Below, piece after piece: positions 10,700-24,378 of a DNA stretch of 64,000 nucleotides. The translations under genes and the position numbers were made by a program. The notes below the pieces were generated by a model. It did no database searches. It worked only from the letters and a program-made list of their open reading frames with translations, and was not told the origin of the DNA. Each line of letters opens with the position of its first letter. The stretch's first letter is position 1. The stretch is from Liolophura sinensis. Its lineage: Eukaryota > Mollusca > Polyplacophora > Chitonida > Chitonidae. The DNA is taken from the NCBI RefSeq assembly GCF_032854445.1, contig NC_088303.1, positions 23,941,501-24,005,500 on the forward strand, given 5' to 3'.

Positions 10700-13600
10700 A
10701 AGCTCAGTTGTGTGAGAAAAAGTCAGAAAAAGCTAGTCTGAATCACGTGGCATAGATCTATGTATGGAAATGTTGCAGAGAAATGACTATCGCCTCAATC
10801 GTGATGACGGTGTGTGGTTATATCTTCCATACAACATACAGGAAGCGCTTAAGTCCTGGCTGTGTCAGATTTCCACAAATAGTACCATACAAGCCCGCAC
10901 GAAAAGGTTACCGATCAATTTTGCTTGTGGGCAGTGTCATTTTAAAAACTTCCGCTCATTGTTCCTATTTACTGCTGTTTAGACTTTCGTTCTTACACAG
11001 CCTTTGTAGAAAAGATTAGAAAATTGATCAGTGTGAGTAAAAAGAATATAAAAGCCGCTGATTAGGTTTGTTACATGCAACTGAAATTTTTGATTGATTT
11101 ATCAATTTACTGAATGGTGTTAAATTCCGCTGATTTTTGAAATTCCCTAATTCCCTTCGTAAATCAAAGAAACGTGAAGTGAGAAAGTTTAGACTTAGTA
11201 TCCGTCAAAAACAAGTTTCCAAAGCTTTAGTCATCCGGGTTACTTGGAAAGGAAGGAGACCATAATAAAAAGGGATATGTAAGTCTTGAAGAAGTTGGAT
11301 AAATTACATTCAGTTTAACAAAAATATCAAAGATGGATTAACCAATGTTCAAATTTGCTTTGCTTGAGAATTCACCTCAGCGGACATTATTCGTTTTTAA
11401 CATGAAAGAAAACATCCGAAGTCCTGTTTACATTTCAGGTAACTTTTAAAAAGAACTCTTGAGCAACTGTGTATTGAGATTTGAACATCAATCCATCAAG
11501 CCTTGTGTATTTTATCTGCTCTATTTAGCTTTTATCGTTAAACCGACAACTGACACAAAAAAGACACCGGTTATTCCCTGGTGACCTGAGCTAGTTTTAC
11601 TTTCTTTTTACAGTTGAAACATAAGAGAAGACATCCCGTGTTCAGAGGGGAAATTGGCAATTCTGCACTTTCTATGAAGTGCGGGCGTAATTACGCATTG
11701 TTAAGCAAGGATTTATTTCAGGAAAACGTAATCTTTTGGTTTTCCTGTGGTTGTGTTTTAATGATTTTTTTTCTCTTGTTTATTTGAGTTGTAATTGCCA
11801 TACACTACTAACATCAAGCCTCCTTTTTTCCTTTCATGATATTTATTGGTATCTTTGGCTTGCCAGTTAATCTAATTGAGGTATCTGGGAGTCATTTGGC
11901 TGAGTAAAGCCCCAAACGCAGAGCCGTCGTGTCATATGTTAGATCAATACACCGGGCTCAGACAAAATAACAGAGGATGTGTTCGAATATATGGAACAAA
12001 TCTTGGCTTGATTGCCCCATTGAGTTGGTCATCTGATACCGGTCACTAAACGGGTCGTTAGTTTGGCTAGTCGACTACTCCGAGCTCAGGGAACACAAAT
12101 CGCCTTTCTTCTTTGGAATCAAGCGGAAACCGACTGATTTACAGACATTCAAAATCCCTAAAGACGTTTTTCTTTTTTAGGTAAACCAATTAGCGTAAAA
12201 TGTGTGTAATTTGCGTGCCAGTGACTGGAATGGCAGGCAGCAAGACAGATTCCCATAAGTCTGCCCCTCGACACAAATAATCCCTTGTCAGGCTCATTGC
12301 TAACGGCTCATACAAGATGGATTAACTGTGTGCCAGACGCTACGCCTTACCTGCCAGCACAGTCGACTCTAACCACGACTTTCGTTTGATTTGCGCTTGA
12401 TTAACGTTTTGTCCAGCGCCAGACCCGCGTGTTGGGCAAATACACACATCTGCTTATAATCAATTAGACAATCTGCTGACGTAGGGCCCACTCCATGGAA
12501 TAGTTGTATGACCATAGCGTCAGTGCTTAAATAAAGTCAAGCATTGGAATCTATTACAGCTATTCTTAATCATCCTTGCTCGATACAGAGTATTTATAGT
12601 TTCAAACAGGTGTTCCGCTTAGCTCAATTGCTCTCCTTGTTCTGGATGTCGATACTGTGTTGTTTAGTATTGGAAACATCCCTGCTCAAATGTTGCCAAG
12701 CGGATCTAAAGGGTGTTGTACTTAAGACTAGCATTCGCCAAGATTCTGCCAATGTCGTGTTCAAAACAAGACAGTAAGCAATGATGTCGCATGATGGAAT
12801 TCCGAATTTAACAAATGAAATCGAATCGGGCCTGAATAATTCAGGTTTCATGGCGGAATTCGGATGTGTGTGGCTAAATGATCAGATCTGATGGGTAGAT
12901 AGCCTGGCGAGGCGAGGAGGCTTTTGATAGAATCCAGATGCATGTGGCTAAATAAGCAGGTCTGTTTGTAGGTAAAATGCACTGGTCCTGGGGTTGGGGG
13001 TGAGTGGGTGTGTTTTTTTGTTTTTTTTGGTGGGGGGGGGGGTGGCTTAACTTGGGTTTTAGTCCGATTTCCTCCAGGTCAAAAACTGCTCCCTTTGGTT
13101 TACATAAAAATGTTATAGTACCGGTACAGATACAAAATGTAACGGTGTGGGAATAAACTAACACATGTAATCCATCTGATACGGCAGTTATGGTTTATTA
13201 CGATTTATGGTTGGTGGACGGAGGTGTTACACAGAAGTGAGGGAGAAACAACAACAACAACAAATAGTGCAATGTACAAAAATACATCAGATGTACTCAA
13301 AGCCAGTTAATGTTCTGCCATAAAAACGCATTTCATATATATAGACACAATTCAGACTTGTATCCCTCAGTGAGAACCAAAAGTCACAACGTATACTACT
13401 ATCCAATGTATGGAACATTATCCGACACAAGACAATCCCCAGAATACCTATATTTGAATTACAACTTCTGTTCTCATATCACCTCTTTATACATTTACAC
13501 AAAGCATGCTTAATCATTGAAGACATCACTAGCATCGACCATTCATTTAACATCCTAAAACATTTCAATACAGGCTTATATAAGTAAAACTAAATTTAAC

Positions 13601-15290
13601 CTGCTAATTATCTGAATGGCAAAATCTTCGACAACTGGTAGTTTTGTCACAACTGACAATTATTACTAAAGACCAGAAAAGTCTTCATTCATCTAATATT
13701 CCAACTTCCCTACTTGTATTCACATTATGATTTCACCTAATACACTCCCTGGTTATAGGTCGTGGCATTTTCTGTAAGGATTACAGAGATACTCAGAATT
13801 TATTTTAATTTTGCACGAAATAAAGCGTTCTCAGGTCGCTACAGGCTTTTTGAGAGTTTACGGTAAGGTCATGTTTACAATTACATAATCTCACTTTGTT
13901 TTCAGAATTCAGTCTTCTCATTTACGCAACGTCATCAGACAAGACAATGTTCTATCATGATAGAATTCAAATTGTAACTTCTCTACAACAAATATGCATT
14001 CCTACTTACTTCGGTCATATGTTGTATACTTCTTAATTACATATACAAAAAAAAATGATAGCGAAGAAACTTTTGTAAACTGGTCGGCCCTGAACAGTCA
14101 CGGAGATCTCCGGAGATGCACGAACATGTCAGTCACTGACAATAACCAAATAAATTGACTGCACTTTTACAAAAAGATAGCACTGTGCGTAAAACCAGAG
14201 CAGCAACGACAAATGGTCATACGTAACTGGTGAAAGCCTGTCTCTTGCGAATTTAACCTAGGTAGAGTTAAGTGTTAACTAGAGTGCAAGCCATTGAGTT
14301 CAATTTCCACGTAATTCACGTAACCGGTTGGTTATAAATTTCCAAATAAATTATATATTTATGATACATAAATTATAACTTATAAATTTTATATATGTTC
14401 AAGTATACACAACATAGCAATTTTATTCAGCACGATGAAAATACAGATATATGCAGTAAAGGCCAGTGGTGTGCATTGCGTTATCGAAGTTCTTAGCACC
14501 ACAAAAAGCTTGCAAAGTTTTACATCAGTTGGACAGACCACTGACCATTCAGCACCTTTTATGTTTAGACATTCTTAAGCTTATTAGATACGGTTTGTCT
14601 AGTGCAACACTGCACTCTAATACAGCCAGGACAACAAAACTTTAAATCTGATCATGTCTTACGTCTAAATCAGGATCAAAGGTTAATATGAAATGGGCAA
14701 AGCCTTAGACCAAACGTAGGGTGTACGCTTAGATATACATTGTACATCTACTGGGCAAATTATTAACATGTAATATACTATCTACCATCTATATTAAAGC
14801 CAATTATACAGAAGCTGAAAGAGTAAACAAAGAATACATTTGTAGGCCTATTGTTGCATGTGGTGCATCTCTTCATTTGCAATTTTAATCGAGTCTGATG
14901 TAATTAAAGAATAATTTAAAGAATTTACTAATGGAATATAAGCTAGGTTAATGAAAACACTATGTAGTAAAAGTTCTGTTTCTGTACCTTTTTCTACCTG
15001 ATAGTGATACGACTGATGTTGCGAGAGCATGATCGATGTTGATTACTGCTGATTGAGCATCATAAGGCAGTGAAAATCAAAAGCGTTCAGTCCAGATAAA
15101 TTTTAGAATCATAAATCAGCCATTATAAAAACCGGCGGCCATATTTACCGTGCCTCACGAAAATGACAGGTAAATGAAGTAAACTTACCCGATGCCTATA
15201 GGCCTCACGACGATTGGTATAAAACTTTTCAGAACACGATTTTGTGCAAAAAATGCGGCATTAAACTCTGCTTCATACTCAAACGGTTCT
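10700..15290. other. Intergenic, no gene seen
   Basis: Short open frames occur at 10.76-11.02, 12.5-12.85 and 12.9-13.2 kb, but none shows a domain, conserved splice signals or protein-like composition. Simple sequence includes a G-rich run at 13030-13045 and (caa)n at 13240-13262. Confidence 0.6.
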
Positions 15291-15294
15291 GTGC

Positions 15295-15535
15295 TCTACT
15301 GAGCTCTTCTTGTGGCAAGGCGAGCCCATGCCGAATAGGGCTTTGCCTCTGAGGTATCTTGTCGACATGACACCAGGCACCTCATCCAGTCACATTATAC
15401 TGGCCAACCAATCTTTAACTTCTCAGTGCTGAGGCAGCAACATCTTTGGTATGATCCGACAAAGGTTTGATCCCTGGTCTCTCGACTTCGAGGCGGACGC
15501 TCTAACCATCAGGCCGCCAAAGCGGTCAGTAATGT
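15295..15535 (-). mobile_element. tRNA-derived SINE, family 2
   Basis: On the minus strand the head reads 'GGCGGCCTGATGGTTAGAGC' then 'GTCCGCCTCGAAGTCGAGAG' and 'CAGGGATCAAACC', a tRNA-like A box and B box. Body landmarks on the plus strand are 'cttcttgtggcaaggcgag', 'cattatactggccaaccaat' and 'cagtgctgaggcagcaac'. The same body occurs at 30960-31240, so this is a second SINE family distinct from family 1. Confidence 0.7.
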
Positions 15536-16224
15536 CTGGAGTTGACTGAGACCATTACTTGACGTTTCACTAGTCTAACAATATAATATATACTGAGGCA
15601 CACACATAACATCTATTATCTATAAATTTCTGGAAAGTTTTGTCATATTAGCAAATCATAGGGGGAATTTATTTTAAAACAAGGGTAAAAATCGTTGTTG
15701 TTCTAGTGAAGTCATTGCTACTTCTCCTGGGTACATGGCGGATTTATTTATTGAACTGGCATTCCGACCACAACTTTCTGAAAAGATCAACAAAAACTGA
15801 GAAGGTTTTCTTTGTTTTTGAGGAGAATACAAATTAAAAGTTTATTATGCACATTATAATTGAACAAAGACAAGTGACAAACTATAAAACAGGCGGGGTA
15901 TGGGAATTGGGTGCTGTCTGATTCTGAAACTTTTATGACTGTCCAAACTAAGAGTATGCAAAATCATGTTCAACAACTCTCGGTTTGTGGTCAGCAGAGA
16001 TCTCACTAAAGTGCATGGCTCCGATCCTGAGCTAATTCACCTGAACACCGTGTCTGGGTTAGAGTCGAGTACAGGTTTACAACATTGAGACACTGATTAT
16101 TATAGCCTTTATACGCTTTGTGCGTCATGGGTATTATAGAGTAGCAATCTTGTAATCACGGAGGTCTAAGATGCAACCGTGTAGATGATGGTAACAATAA
16201 TATCGATCCATGGTATGTATATTA

Positions 16225-16345
16225 CACTGGATGCCGTGGGTTTCCTAGGGCTGTGGTTTCCTTCCACTATAATGCTGGCTGTCGGCGTATAAGTGAAATA
16301 TTCTTCAGTACGGCTTAAAACACCAGTCAAATAAATAAATTAACA
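16225..16345 (+). repeat. SINE 3' fragment, family 1
   Basis: 'ccgtgggtttcctaggg', 'ataatgctggctgtcggcg', 'tataagtgaaatattcttc', 'agtacggcttaaaacacc' and then (aaat)n. The head is missing. The order matches the family-1 consensus. Confidence 0.8.
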
Positions 16346-17528
16346 CTTCGCTCGTTTTGAAACATAAATTACGGCAATAGATGCTTGTTTCTCTGCCGGG
16401 CTTCAGTTATAACGTGGGGGTGTTTTCTGTTTAACAGCATACTGAACATAAGCCAGATTAACACATTCGGTGAGAGAAGGACACATAATTATCACTTTCC
16501 TCCGTCAACCTTAATTTGACACAGGAAACCATCAAGTTCCATGGATATACCTGAGACCACTTACATAACTCAATTGTCAATCCCGCGTGGTCCTAGAGAG
16601 AGGAATAAGAAGCTTGTGTTTACCGTGAGTGTTGTCATGGCCACCATCTAGACAAACACCCAGTCATGGTTACGTATCTCTGCTTTGGTGATAGGAGTAG
16701 AGCATCTTGTATAGCAGAGAGACACAAACTTAAGCAGCTGTCGCCACCATCATCTGACCAAATCAATAGTGTCTCGCAGACACGGTTGCCAAATGACAAA
16801 TGCCAAAGTACGACAGATTGCTCAAATCAAAAATATCATATCAAGAAAAATTTTAATAAAGCATTAACAATATAGTAAGCATGTACATTGTAAATAAGAC
16901 AGTGCTACTTTTCGAATTCTTGCTTTTCTGCTCCGACAAATAAATGTCCTTTTGTGATGTTACTAATTCATTGGATTCGTCTATCTGTGTGCTTGCTATC
17001 TGATGGGAACAACATGCCTGAAGACACCTGCAATCCCATCAAGTCACAGTGTACTCCCACTACTTTTAGGTCCCTCAGTGCTTGACCCCTTCTCTAAAGC
17101 TGGTACGTACGAAGAAATACGCTCGTGTTAAAACCTTAACCATAACCGCTTGCTTATACAGCACGCTCTAACATAGGCCTATTGGTATTCGAATACCAAT
17201 GCATTCGAAGCGGAACTAAATCCAAAGCAGGAGATCATCAACTTGCGCTGCCTTTAAAGAAAGAACCCAGCAGCAATGTATGTGGAGAAAAGCCATACCC
17301 CAGCCAAAACCCTGTAAACGTCAGCTGTCAAGTTTAATACGCCTTTTCGGGGAAAACAGAAGTTAGGTATCAAAGCGTATTCTAAGATCGTCCAGAGTTT
17401 GTTCCCGGTGCCAGCTGTTCTGTTTTAATCTATACGTACACCACATAAAAAAACAGTCTGACGAGTCCGCGTGGCACTGCACAAACCCCCAAAGCTAACA
17501 ACGAGTTTGCCATAATCCAAGATGATAC

Positions 17529-17840
17529 ATGATTCCTGACGGTGCCAAAAATTGGATTCCAGTTGAAGAGCTGGAAGCCAGCCAAGCCTGGATTGATCAA
17601 ACAAGGATCGATCAAGTCAGACAGGTTTCCCAAGACGCCGAAATGTCGACGGCTCTTCAAAATGGCATTTTTAAAATGGAATTCCGTCAGATAATCATTG
17701 AAGTTTTGAGACGAACGAAGCCAGTGATACACGAAATGGATTAGCATATAGAAGGATTTGATGAATATTTTAATCTTTTCAAGAGGCTTTGGTATGAAGA
17801 GCGACGGGAAATTGCCGATGTGAATCAGTGGGCATAGACA
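17529..17840 (+). pseudogene. Unassigned protein-like fragment with one in-frame stop
   Basis: An ATG at 17529 opens a 71-codon frame rich in Glu, Gln, Ile, Asp and Arg ('NWIPVEELEASQAW', 'IDQVRQVSQDAEMS'). After a TAG the same frame runs on as 'HIEGFDEYFNLFKRLWYEER' for about 30 codons to another stop. The composition looks like a soluble helical protein and unlike the surrounding AT-rich noise, which suggests a decayed gene or transposon coding fragment. I do not recognise the family, and no intron or promoter signal supports expression. It could also be chance. Confidence 0.25.
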
Positions 17841-19767
17841 CGCCAGTGAGGTGGCAAATCAGACAACGGCTGTATGTCTTTGGCCAGACGGATTCTATAG
17901 ATTTCCTTTGTTTTCCTAATGACCTAATACCGAAGGATATTATAGTCGCTGGTTTCTCTGCGTTCACAAATGTATTCTACGCACGGCTTGCATAAAGATC
18001 TAATCTGGTGGAGCACAAATAGTGGGTTCAATTCCAAACTTGGTTAGTTTTGAGGTCATACGTGTACTGTGAACATTATAATGACTGATTAACTTCTGTG
18101 AGTGCATTACAACTGTGTGGAAAGGTAAAGTAAGGCAACACAATGAAAGCGATATGATGATTAAAGTTAATACTGATCTGTCCTTTCATCATCAAGTTAA
18201 AATAACACGTAGAGCAACTTTTGACCATTCGTTGCATGTCACCCACTTAAACATGATAAACCACCCGTTCTGGCTTTGTTTGAATTAAGTTTCTTCTAAA
18301 CATTTGCATTTTGCACAAGTTGTGCTTAACTGAGAAAGCCCAATTAGTCTGCGAGTAACGAACTGAGGGCTTACTTTTCTATCCTCATCGCGCTAAATTC
18401 TTAAGTGCAGTGTAGCTGCCAATCCATTACCATATATCAATTGAGCTGCCTACCCATTCCCATTAAGAACGCAATTTAATTAAACATGCAGCAGGATCCT
18501 AATCTGTTAAAGCACTTTAAAGTCTTTCAAAACAACCTCCTGTTAATTTTTCAGGCGGTCATTTAAAAACTAAAGTTAATTTTCGAAAATTACTTTTTCG
18601 AAATGTACTTGAAGTTTGAGCATTAGTGCTTTGCATGGAGAAACAAACATGTATTATGAAAATGAAAACCTAAGTCAATTTGCTTAACAATTAGGCTGTG
18701 GCTTATAATTAGGCTGCGGTTCATGAACTTTGCTGGGAAGACTTGGTAGGTAATGCCAGTGCCATTGTGCACCTTTTGGAAACAAAGGAATATGGTTTAT
18801 ACAACATGTGTTTACACTACGAAACGTGGTAATATAGGACTGGTATATATGTAACATTATAGGATTTGAGTCATCTACATAACGAAAGGTTGATATAAAC
18901 AGCCGCTATTATAGAACCCCTGCGAGCAGACTGAGTGCGTAAAGCTGACTGTGGCGAAACTGACATCCATCGCGTAAATTAAGTGATCAGGGTATCGTGA
19001 CAGAGCAGACACCGAACGCTACCCCAGCGAGGACAATGTAATTGAGAATCGATCAACAGAAAGTAAATGGAGCCTTATTTCGCATGTTAACAGAAGGTGT
19101 GTAATAGAAATACACGTAATATATGGTAATGTATCAGTTTTGATATCACAGATCAAAGCTGGGACAAACTGTAATCTGTAAGTATGACAAATGAAATCCA
19201 GATTTCAAACCTTTATTTGTCATGGCGATACATTTCAGTGACCATGCAGAAAAATAGTGTTAATATTAATAACGAGAATAACCTACCCTCTTTGCTTTCA
19301 TGTAGGACAGACTCGACACCAAAGGACAGACTTGAGCCAAAGCACCACGTGGTCCATACACATCCACGTCTACCAGTTTCAGAACAAACCCCCTCGCCTA
19401 ACCTACTCATGAAGTTGTTTCTTTTCCACAGCTTCCATCGACTGACAATAGGGTTCATTCGTTCCTATTGTACAGCGAAATGACATGACTATTGTCTTTT
19501 TCTTTTAACCTATATTTAGCTCTCTGAAAAGTCAGTCATATCCGCTACAAAAATTGCTTTTAGCCAATGACACGTAACTCCTTGCAGAGAAAATGAAATT
19601 AGAACACTTTTTCTAATCCATAATGTTAAACTACACAAGCACAGCTTCGACCGCAAGAACTCATTTAAACGGGTGAGGTCATAATTTTTCCAAAACAAGT
19701 GGCATGCTAGGGAATGGGAGGAGGCCAGTATGTTTTGAGCGCTTACCTAAGCTCTTACTGACTTCGC

Positions 19768-20108
19768 TGTGGCCTCCGTGGCTCCGTTGGTTAGCGCGCT
19801 GGCGCAGCGTAATGACCCAGGAGTCTCTCACCAATGGGGGCCTCCGTGGATCAGTCGGTTAGCCCGCTAGCGCAGCGTAGTGACCCAGAAGCCTCTCACC
19901 AATGCGGTCGTTGTGAGTTCAAGTCCAGCTCATACTGGCTTCCTCTCCGGCCGTACGTGGGAAGGTCTATCAGCAACCTGCGGATAGTCGTGGGTTTCCC
20001 CCGGGCTCTGCCCAGTTTCCACCCACCATAATGCTGGCCACCGTCGTATAGGTGAAAAATTCTTGAGTATGTCATAAAACACCAATCAAACAAATAAATA
20101 AATAAATA
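19768..20108 (+). mobile_element. tRNA-derived SINE, family 1, with duplicated tRNA-like head
   Basis: The head 'cctccgtggctccgttgg...gcgcagcgtaatgaccc...ctcaccaatg' occurs at 19770-19839 and again at 19840-19909. After that come the usual body ('agctcatactggcttcctc', 'gtacgtgggaaggtctatc', 'gggctctgcccagtttcc'), the 'cataatgctggcc' segment and the (aaat)n tail. The two heads differ at several bases, so the repeat is not a fresh copy. It could be a head-to-head dimeric SINE or one copy landing in front of another. Confidence 0.88.
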
Positions 20109-23100
20109 ATGACTTCACTCTAAACCCTGTTTCTGACACTGCCATATTTGAAACTATTTACAGGCTTTAGGAATTATATTTTATATCTTGTAGTATATGA
20201 TCTAACGGCAGAATAGTTTTTAGGTTTCATGTCGGGGAATTTTGTAATAAAAAAGAATGTAGTCGATTCGCGGAGACAGTAGTGAAGGCTGTGTTACTGG
20301 ATGCAGTTTGTCCTAACCGCATGCTGGTGCACCTAATGTTAAACAAATAACTCTCCTATTGTCCAGCATGACTCTTGTTTCTGAATAATTATAGCGTCAC
20401 CCGAGGCAATGAGTTCTTGGTGCCGAAATAAGGTTTACGTAGTTTAACATTATAAATTAGAAAAAAAAACGTTCTAACTTCTATATATGAACCTCCAATA
20501 TATAGATGAGTTGTTACGTGTCCCTGACTAAAGGCAATTTTCGTAGCGAGTATGACTGATTTTATAGACAGCTGAATATAAGCGACTATATAGACTATAG
20601 CTGCAAAAGATTCACATAATGATGGGGCTTCAGAGCGTTGATTCCGGTGAGCCGTGGCCCCATTTCATGACGCCCTCGTAGTGTTGACATGGGGTCATAA
20701 AGCCTACAGCAGTGGGTACTGTACCACAAAGCCACAACATATATATTCATTCAATCAACTATGAAATAAATACAAATAACTATGGTACCTTGTGGAGTAA
20801 ACACTTTAAACCAGTTAGCGGTGAAGATCAGTTTGGTCTCTGGTAGTCCTGTATGGATACATGTATGTTGCCCTCCTCTGCTGGAACAAAAGTACAGCTG
20901 ATTTATAATATTTTTGTGGCAAATTATACTTTTCTCTGTTACTGTTCCCTTGGAAGTGTCAGTAATTGCACACTCCCCAGTATCAGAGCAGATGGACAGT
21001 ACATTTTAATGCTCTAGCTTTCCAAATCATTGAAAATCATCGGACCATGATTAAAATTACTCTAATTTATTTTACTTCACCATTTCACTGTTATATCTGC
21101 ATTCCAGATCAGACTTCCTGAGCGTCTCGCTAAGAGAATGGAGGGATAAAAGAAGCTAACCGATATAACTTCAGCGGTGGGTATCACAATGCTCACAGCA
21201 GAAGGTTAACGTTAGAACTTTTGTAGGTTTCACCGGTAACGCAGAGGCTACATCTGGTTTGCTATCAAACAACGGATTCTTTTGTGTCTATATAGGCTGG
21301 GTTCGCCAACCCGAATCGTCTCGAGGTCATGACACAAATTCCTCTAAATGTATGGCTGTTCCAATGCCAAGTCGGGAGTGATCCTTTTATAGTAGGATTT
21401 AATAAGCCTAATGCGTTTACTGGCTCTTCCTGCCATTGGGGAAAAGTGGTGTATCCAAATAGAACAATTGTGAGCGACTTGAGTGCCAAACAAATACATA
21501 GGTAGTCCTAAGGGACATGGGATATATTATTCAGAAGTAATTGAAGTGGATGGAAACAGAGTAGATTACATTGTCTTTGGGTCATGACCTCCAACTCGAA
21601 TCTGTCGGTGTAACTGACAACGTCTGTTTGCTCGCCCTGGCGAGATTAACCACGTGGTCCTTTTCCTAGGCAACGTTAGACGACATGTACAGCATATATG
21701 GCACAAAGTATTTCCCAACTGCATTAGATAATTATTAACTTCATTTTTTTTCTACCTTTTATAACTCTTTCTTTCATCTCTTTATGCCTTGCCAGGCAAC
21801 TATTGATCGATCGAAGCTGGGTAAAGAACACAAAAGTAAAAATTATTTAAGCCCGATAATCTCATAATATTAAACCTGGCGGCAAGGAAGGATGAGGTGA
21901 GGGGGGCGGGGGTCTTTAACTTTCATTATCTTTACTTTTGCAAAATGCAGATAAAATAAACTCCACATCTCCGGCAGACATATTTTACAAATCCATGGAT
22001 AAATCCATCCAGTGAAAACTGAGGTAATTTGACGAAAATGCACAATGGGTTTTCAGATTTTAAACTGAGATATCAAAGGCAATGTTTATTATCCATCCGC
22101 AGTAGCTTGGGTTCGGATAAGAAATTATTTTTGTTGTAGGACCTACTGTTCTTTGATAAGATCAAACCTAGTAAGACTACTTTGCGAAGTAATCGAGTCT
22201 TCCAGCGTGCCTGTCAAGAAAAATGCTTGTTTCCACCAGGCATTAAAATGGTGTTGTAAGGAAGTATTACTGTAATACTGATTGTTTTTGATGAGCTTCC
22301 TTTGTTGACGAACACAAAATCTGGCATTTTATAGCTTAGTGCTGCGTATTTTATTTCCCGGCTTCTGCCCTTGAAGACCTGTCCCTCTTGCCCAGTTGTG
22401 TCGTTTCACCATTGTCCACACGGCATCTCCAGGCCTCACATGCATATACAAAAGCGCATATGCGTCAGCAGTTGTCACATGACTCGACTCAGGTTAGATG
22501 ATTACATTAGCACAAGCCGTGGGGCTTATCCCCACGTTTATTCTGATGCTTCGAAATATATGGGAATATTTAGGGTTTACTTTAGTATTGGAGTATTGCA
22601 GCAGAATGTCTAACAATCTGCCTGTAGCAATTATCGCTTGCTGTTCAATTAAAACTGCTGTATTCACCATTCACTGTGCGCTTTCTAGTACATCAAGAAT
22701 TTTCATGACGTGATTCGATCCAAATGTACATGAAATTTTACATTCAGCGCAGGCTGGGATTACAGGAAACCAATGTGTGCCTAAGCTGGCAAAGGAAGTT
22801 TTTTATTTTTTTCTTTTTTCTTCAATACAGCCAGCAGTTATCCTGTTGTAAATCATACTTTGTGTCATCTTGCCAGGCAGACGGGACTGCCACTCCAGAA
22901 AATAGATTCTGTCACCCCTTTCAGACTGCTGATACCATCTTGTTCAGATTGTTATCAGGTATTTTTGCCATTAATTCTTCGCCTATGTCCAAAATTATTC
23001 ACCATTTTTCTGTGTGACACCTGCCTAACACAAGAATCTAATGAGCATTTTGTGCCGCAATACACCAGATTGTTTACCCCCATACATCCATTTTTTTCCT

Positions 23101-24250
23101 AGCAAAAGGCTCTTGTGTTTAAATGTATGTGGTAAATGCATAAATGTATTAAGCAGCTCCTTTTTTATAATGCCTTTTTCATCATCTGTATAATTTACTT
23201 ACATCTCGATTTAGCCTAAATCAGATCCACATTGATCTGAAAACGTCATTCATTCTCTTACTACTACCACCATTGTATGTCCTCGCCTGACTTTCAATAA
23301 ATATTTTGCATTGCAATCTACGAAACTGCTGAGCATGATATTGAAGCTGGTTTTGGGTAAAATAAAGCAATGTGTTTTCTGTTGGTCGTTTGGTTGACAT
23401 GAGTTACCTGTCAGAACTCGGTCAGGTCAGTCTATCCATGGAGCTCAAAAAATATGTATAATTTCCAGTAACTCTTATAATGTGAAGTAATGGATGGATT
23501 CAACACATCCTATGCCCAACCACGCCTTCTCGTGACAACGCTATTTTTCATTCTATTCCAGGTGAAAGTAATTGTGACGTCATGACGTCACAAAAAGATT
23601 AAAACTTTGTAACCAATGTGTGGGAAATCCGGTTGACCTATTTGGAACAATACTGCTTATGATTGGTTAACTGCGCGTTCTTGGTTGACCGTTTAAAAAA
23701 GTTTATTAAGACCCTATACAGTCTTGTGTACATGTATACAACAATGGTTAACAAAACGTGCAGGGTTATTAGCCTTACCATGGGAATATGTGAGTAAGAG
23801 TTTCTGTCACATTGCCCCTTTATCGTCTTGTTGTCAAAAGCGCAAGAAGTTAATCTACGAAATACATTGTAGCTTAAACAAGAAAAAAACATCTTCCTAC
23901 TTATTTTAAATAAATACATTATTATCCAGATATAATGTTAAAAGTATGAAAAGGAGTTGGTACATATTAACTGAGTGACCATTGTAAGTTTTCAAAAATT
24001 CATTTTCTTTTTTCATTTTTCTTGGAAAACGTTCCGTATTTTAACCTAGATACCTTTTTTATGTTTCATAGTTGTTCAGATATCCAGCTTTTTTGCACAA
24101 ATGAATAATTTAAATACCATAATTTATATTAGAAAATGTAGAGCTAAACTTAGCTTTGCTCTAATTTTGCTAATACTGGTGTTTAAAGTTTCAACCAGAA
24201 CACTTTTGTCCAAGTGGAAGAAAAAAATATCTTGTGATGTAGGCTACACA
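20109..24250. other. Intergenic, no gene seen
   Basis: No open frame here shows a domain or splice-supported continuation. Simple features are a G-rich run near 21900 and a pyrimidine-rich stretch at 22800-22825. The CRE palindrome at 23572-23593 is listed separately. Confidence 0.5.
23572..23593. promoter_or_regulatory. 22-bp perfect palindrome with two overlapping CRE sites
   Basis: The sequence contains TGACGTCA twice, sharing their middle (TGACGTCATGACGTCA), and extends symmetrically to TTG...CAA. TGACGTCA is the consensus for CREB/ATF-type bZIP dimers. No gene start is visible nearby, so a role is inference only. Confidence 0.45.
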
Positions 24251-24269
24251 AGGGGCCGGGTAATCGGCC

Positions 24270-24359
<90 letters not shown>

Positions 24360-24378
24360 GGCCGATTACCCGGCCCCT
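24251..24378. repeat. 128-bp perfect palindrome with (TA)n core
   Basis: Two 23-nt GC-rich arms (core GGGGCCGGGTAATCGGCC) at 24251-24273 and 24356-24378 are exact reverse complements, and the 82-bp uninterrupted TA run between them is itself self-complementary. The whole block can fold as one hairpin or extrude as a cruciform. Each arm also contains a smaller GGCCG/CGGCC inverted repeat. It could be a tiny foldback transposon; no clear target duplication is visible. Confidence 0.92.

Larger units (their letters stand above)
15536..19767. other. Intergenic stretch, mostly featureless
   Basis: Holds a SINE fragment at 16.2 kb and a protein-like fragment at 17.5-17.8 kb, both listed separately. 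The remaining open frames, such as 16.67-16.88 and 19.2-19.5 kb, have no recognisable domain and no sign of conserved splice sites. Confidence 0.5.
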
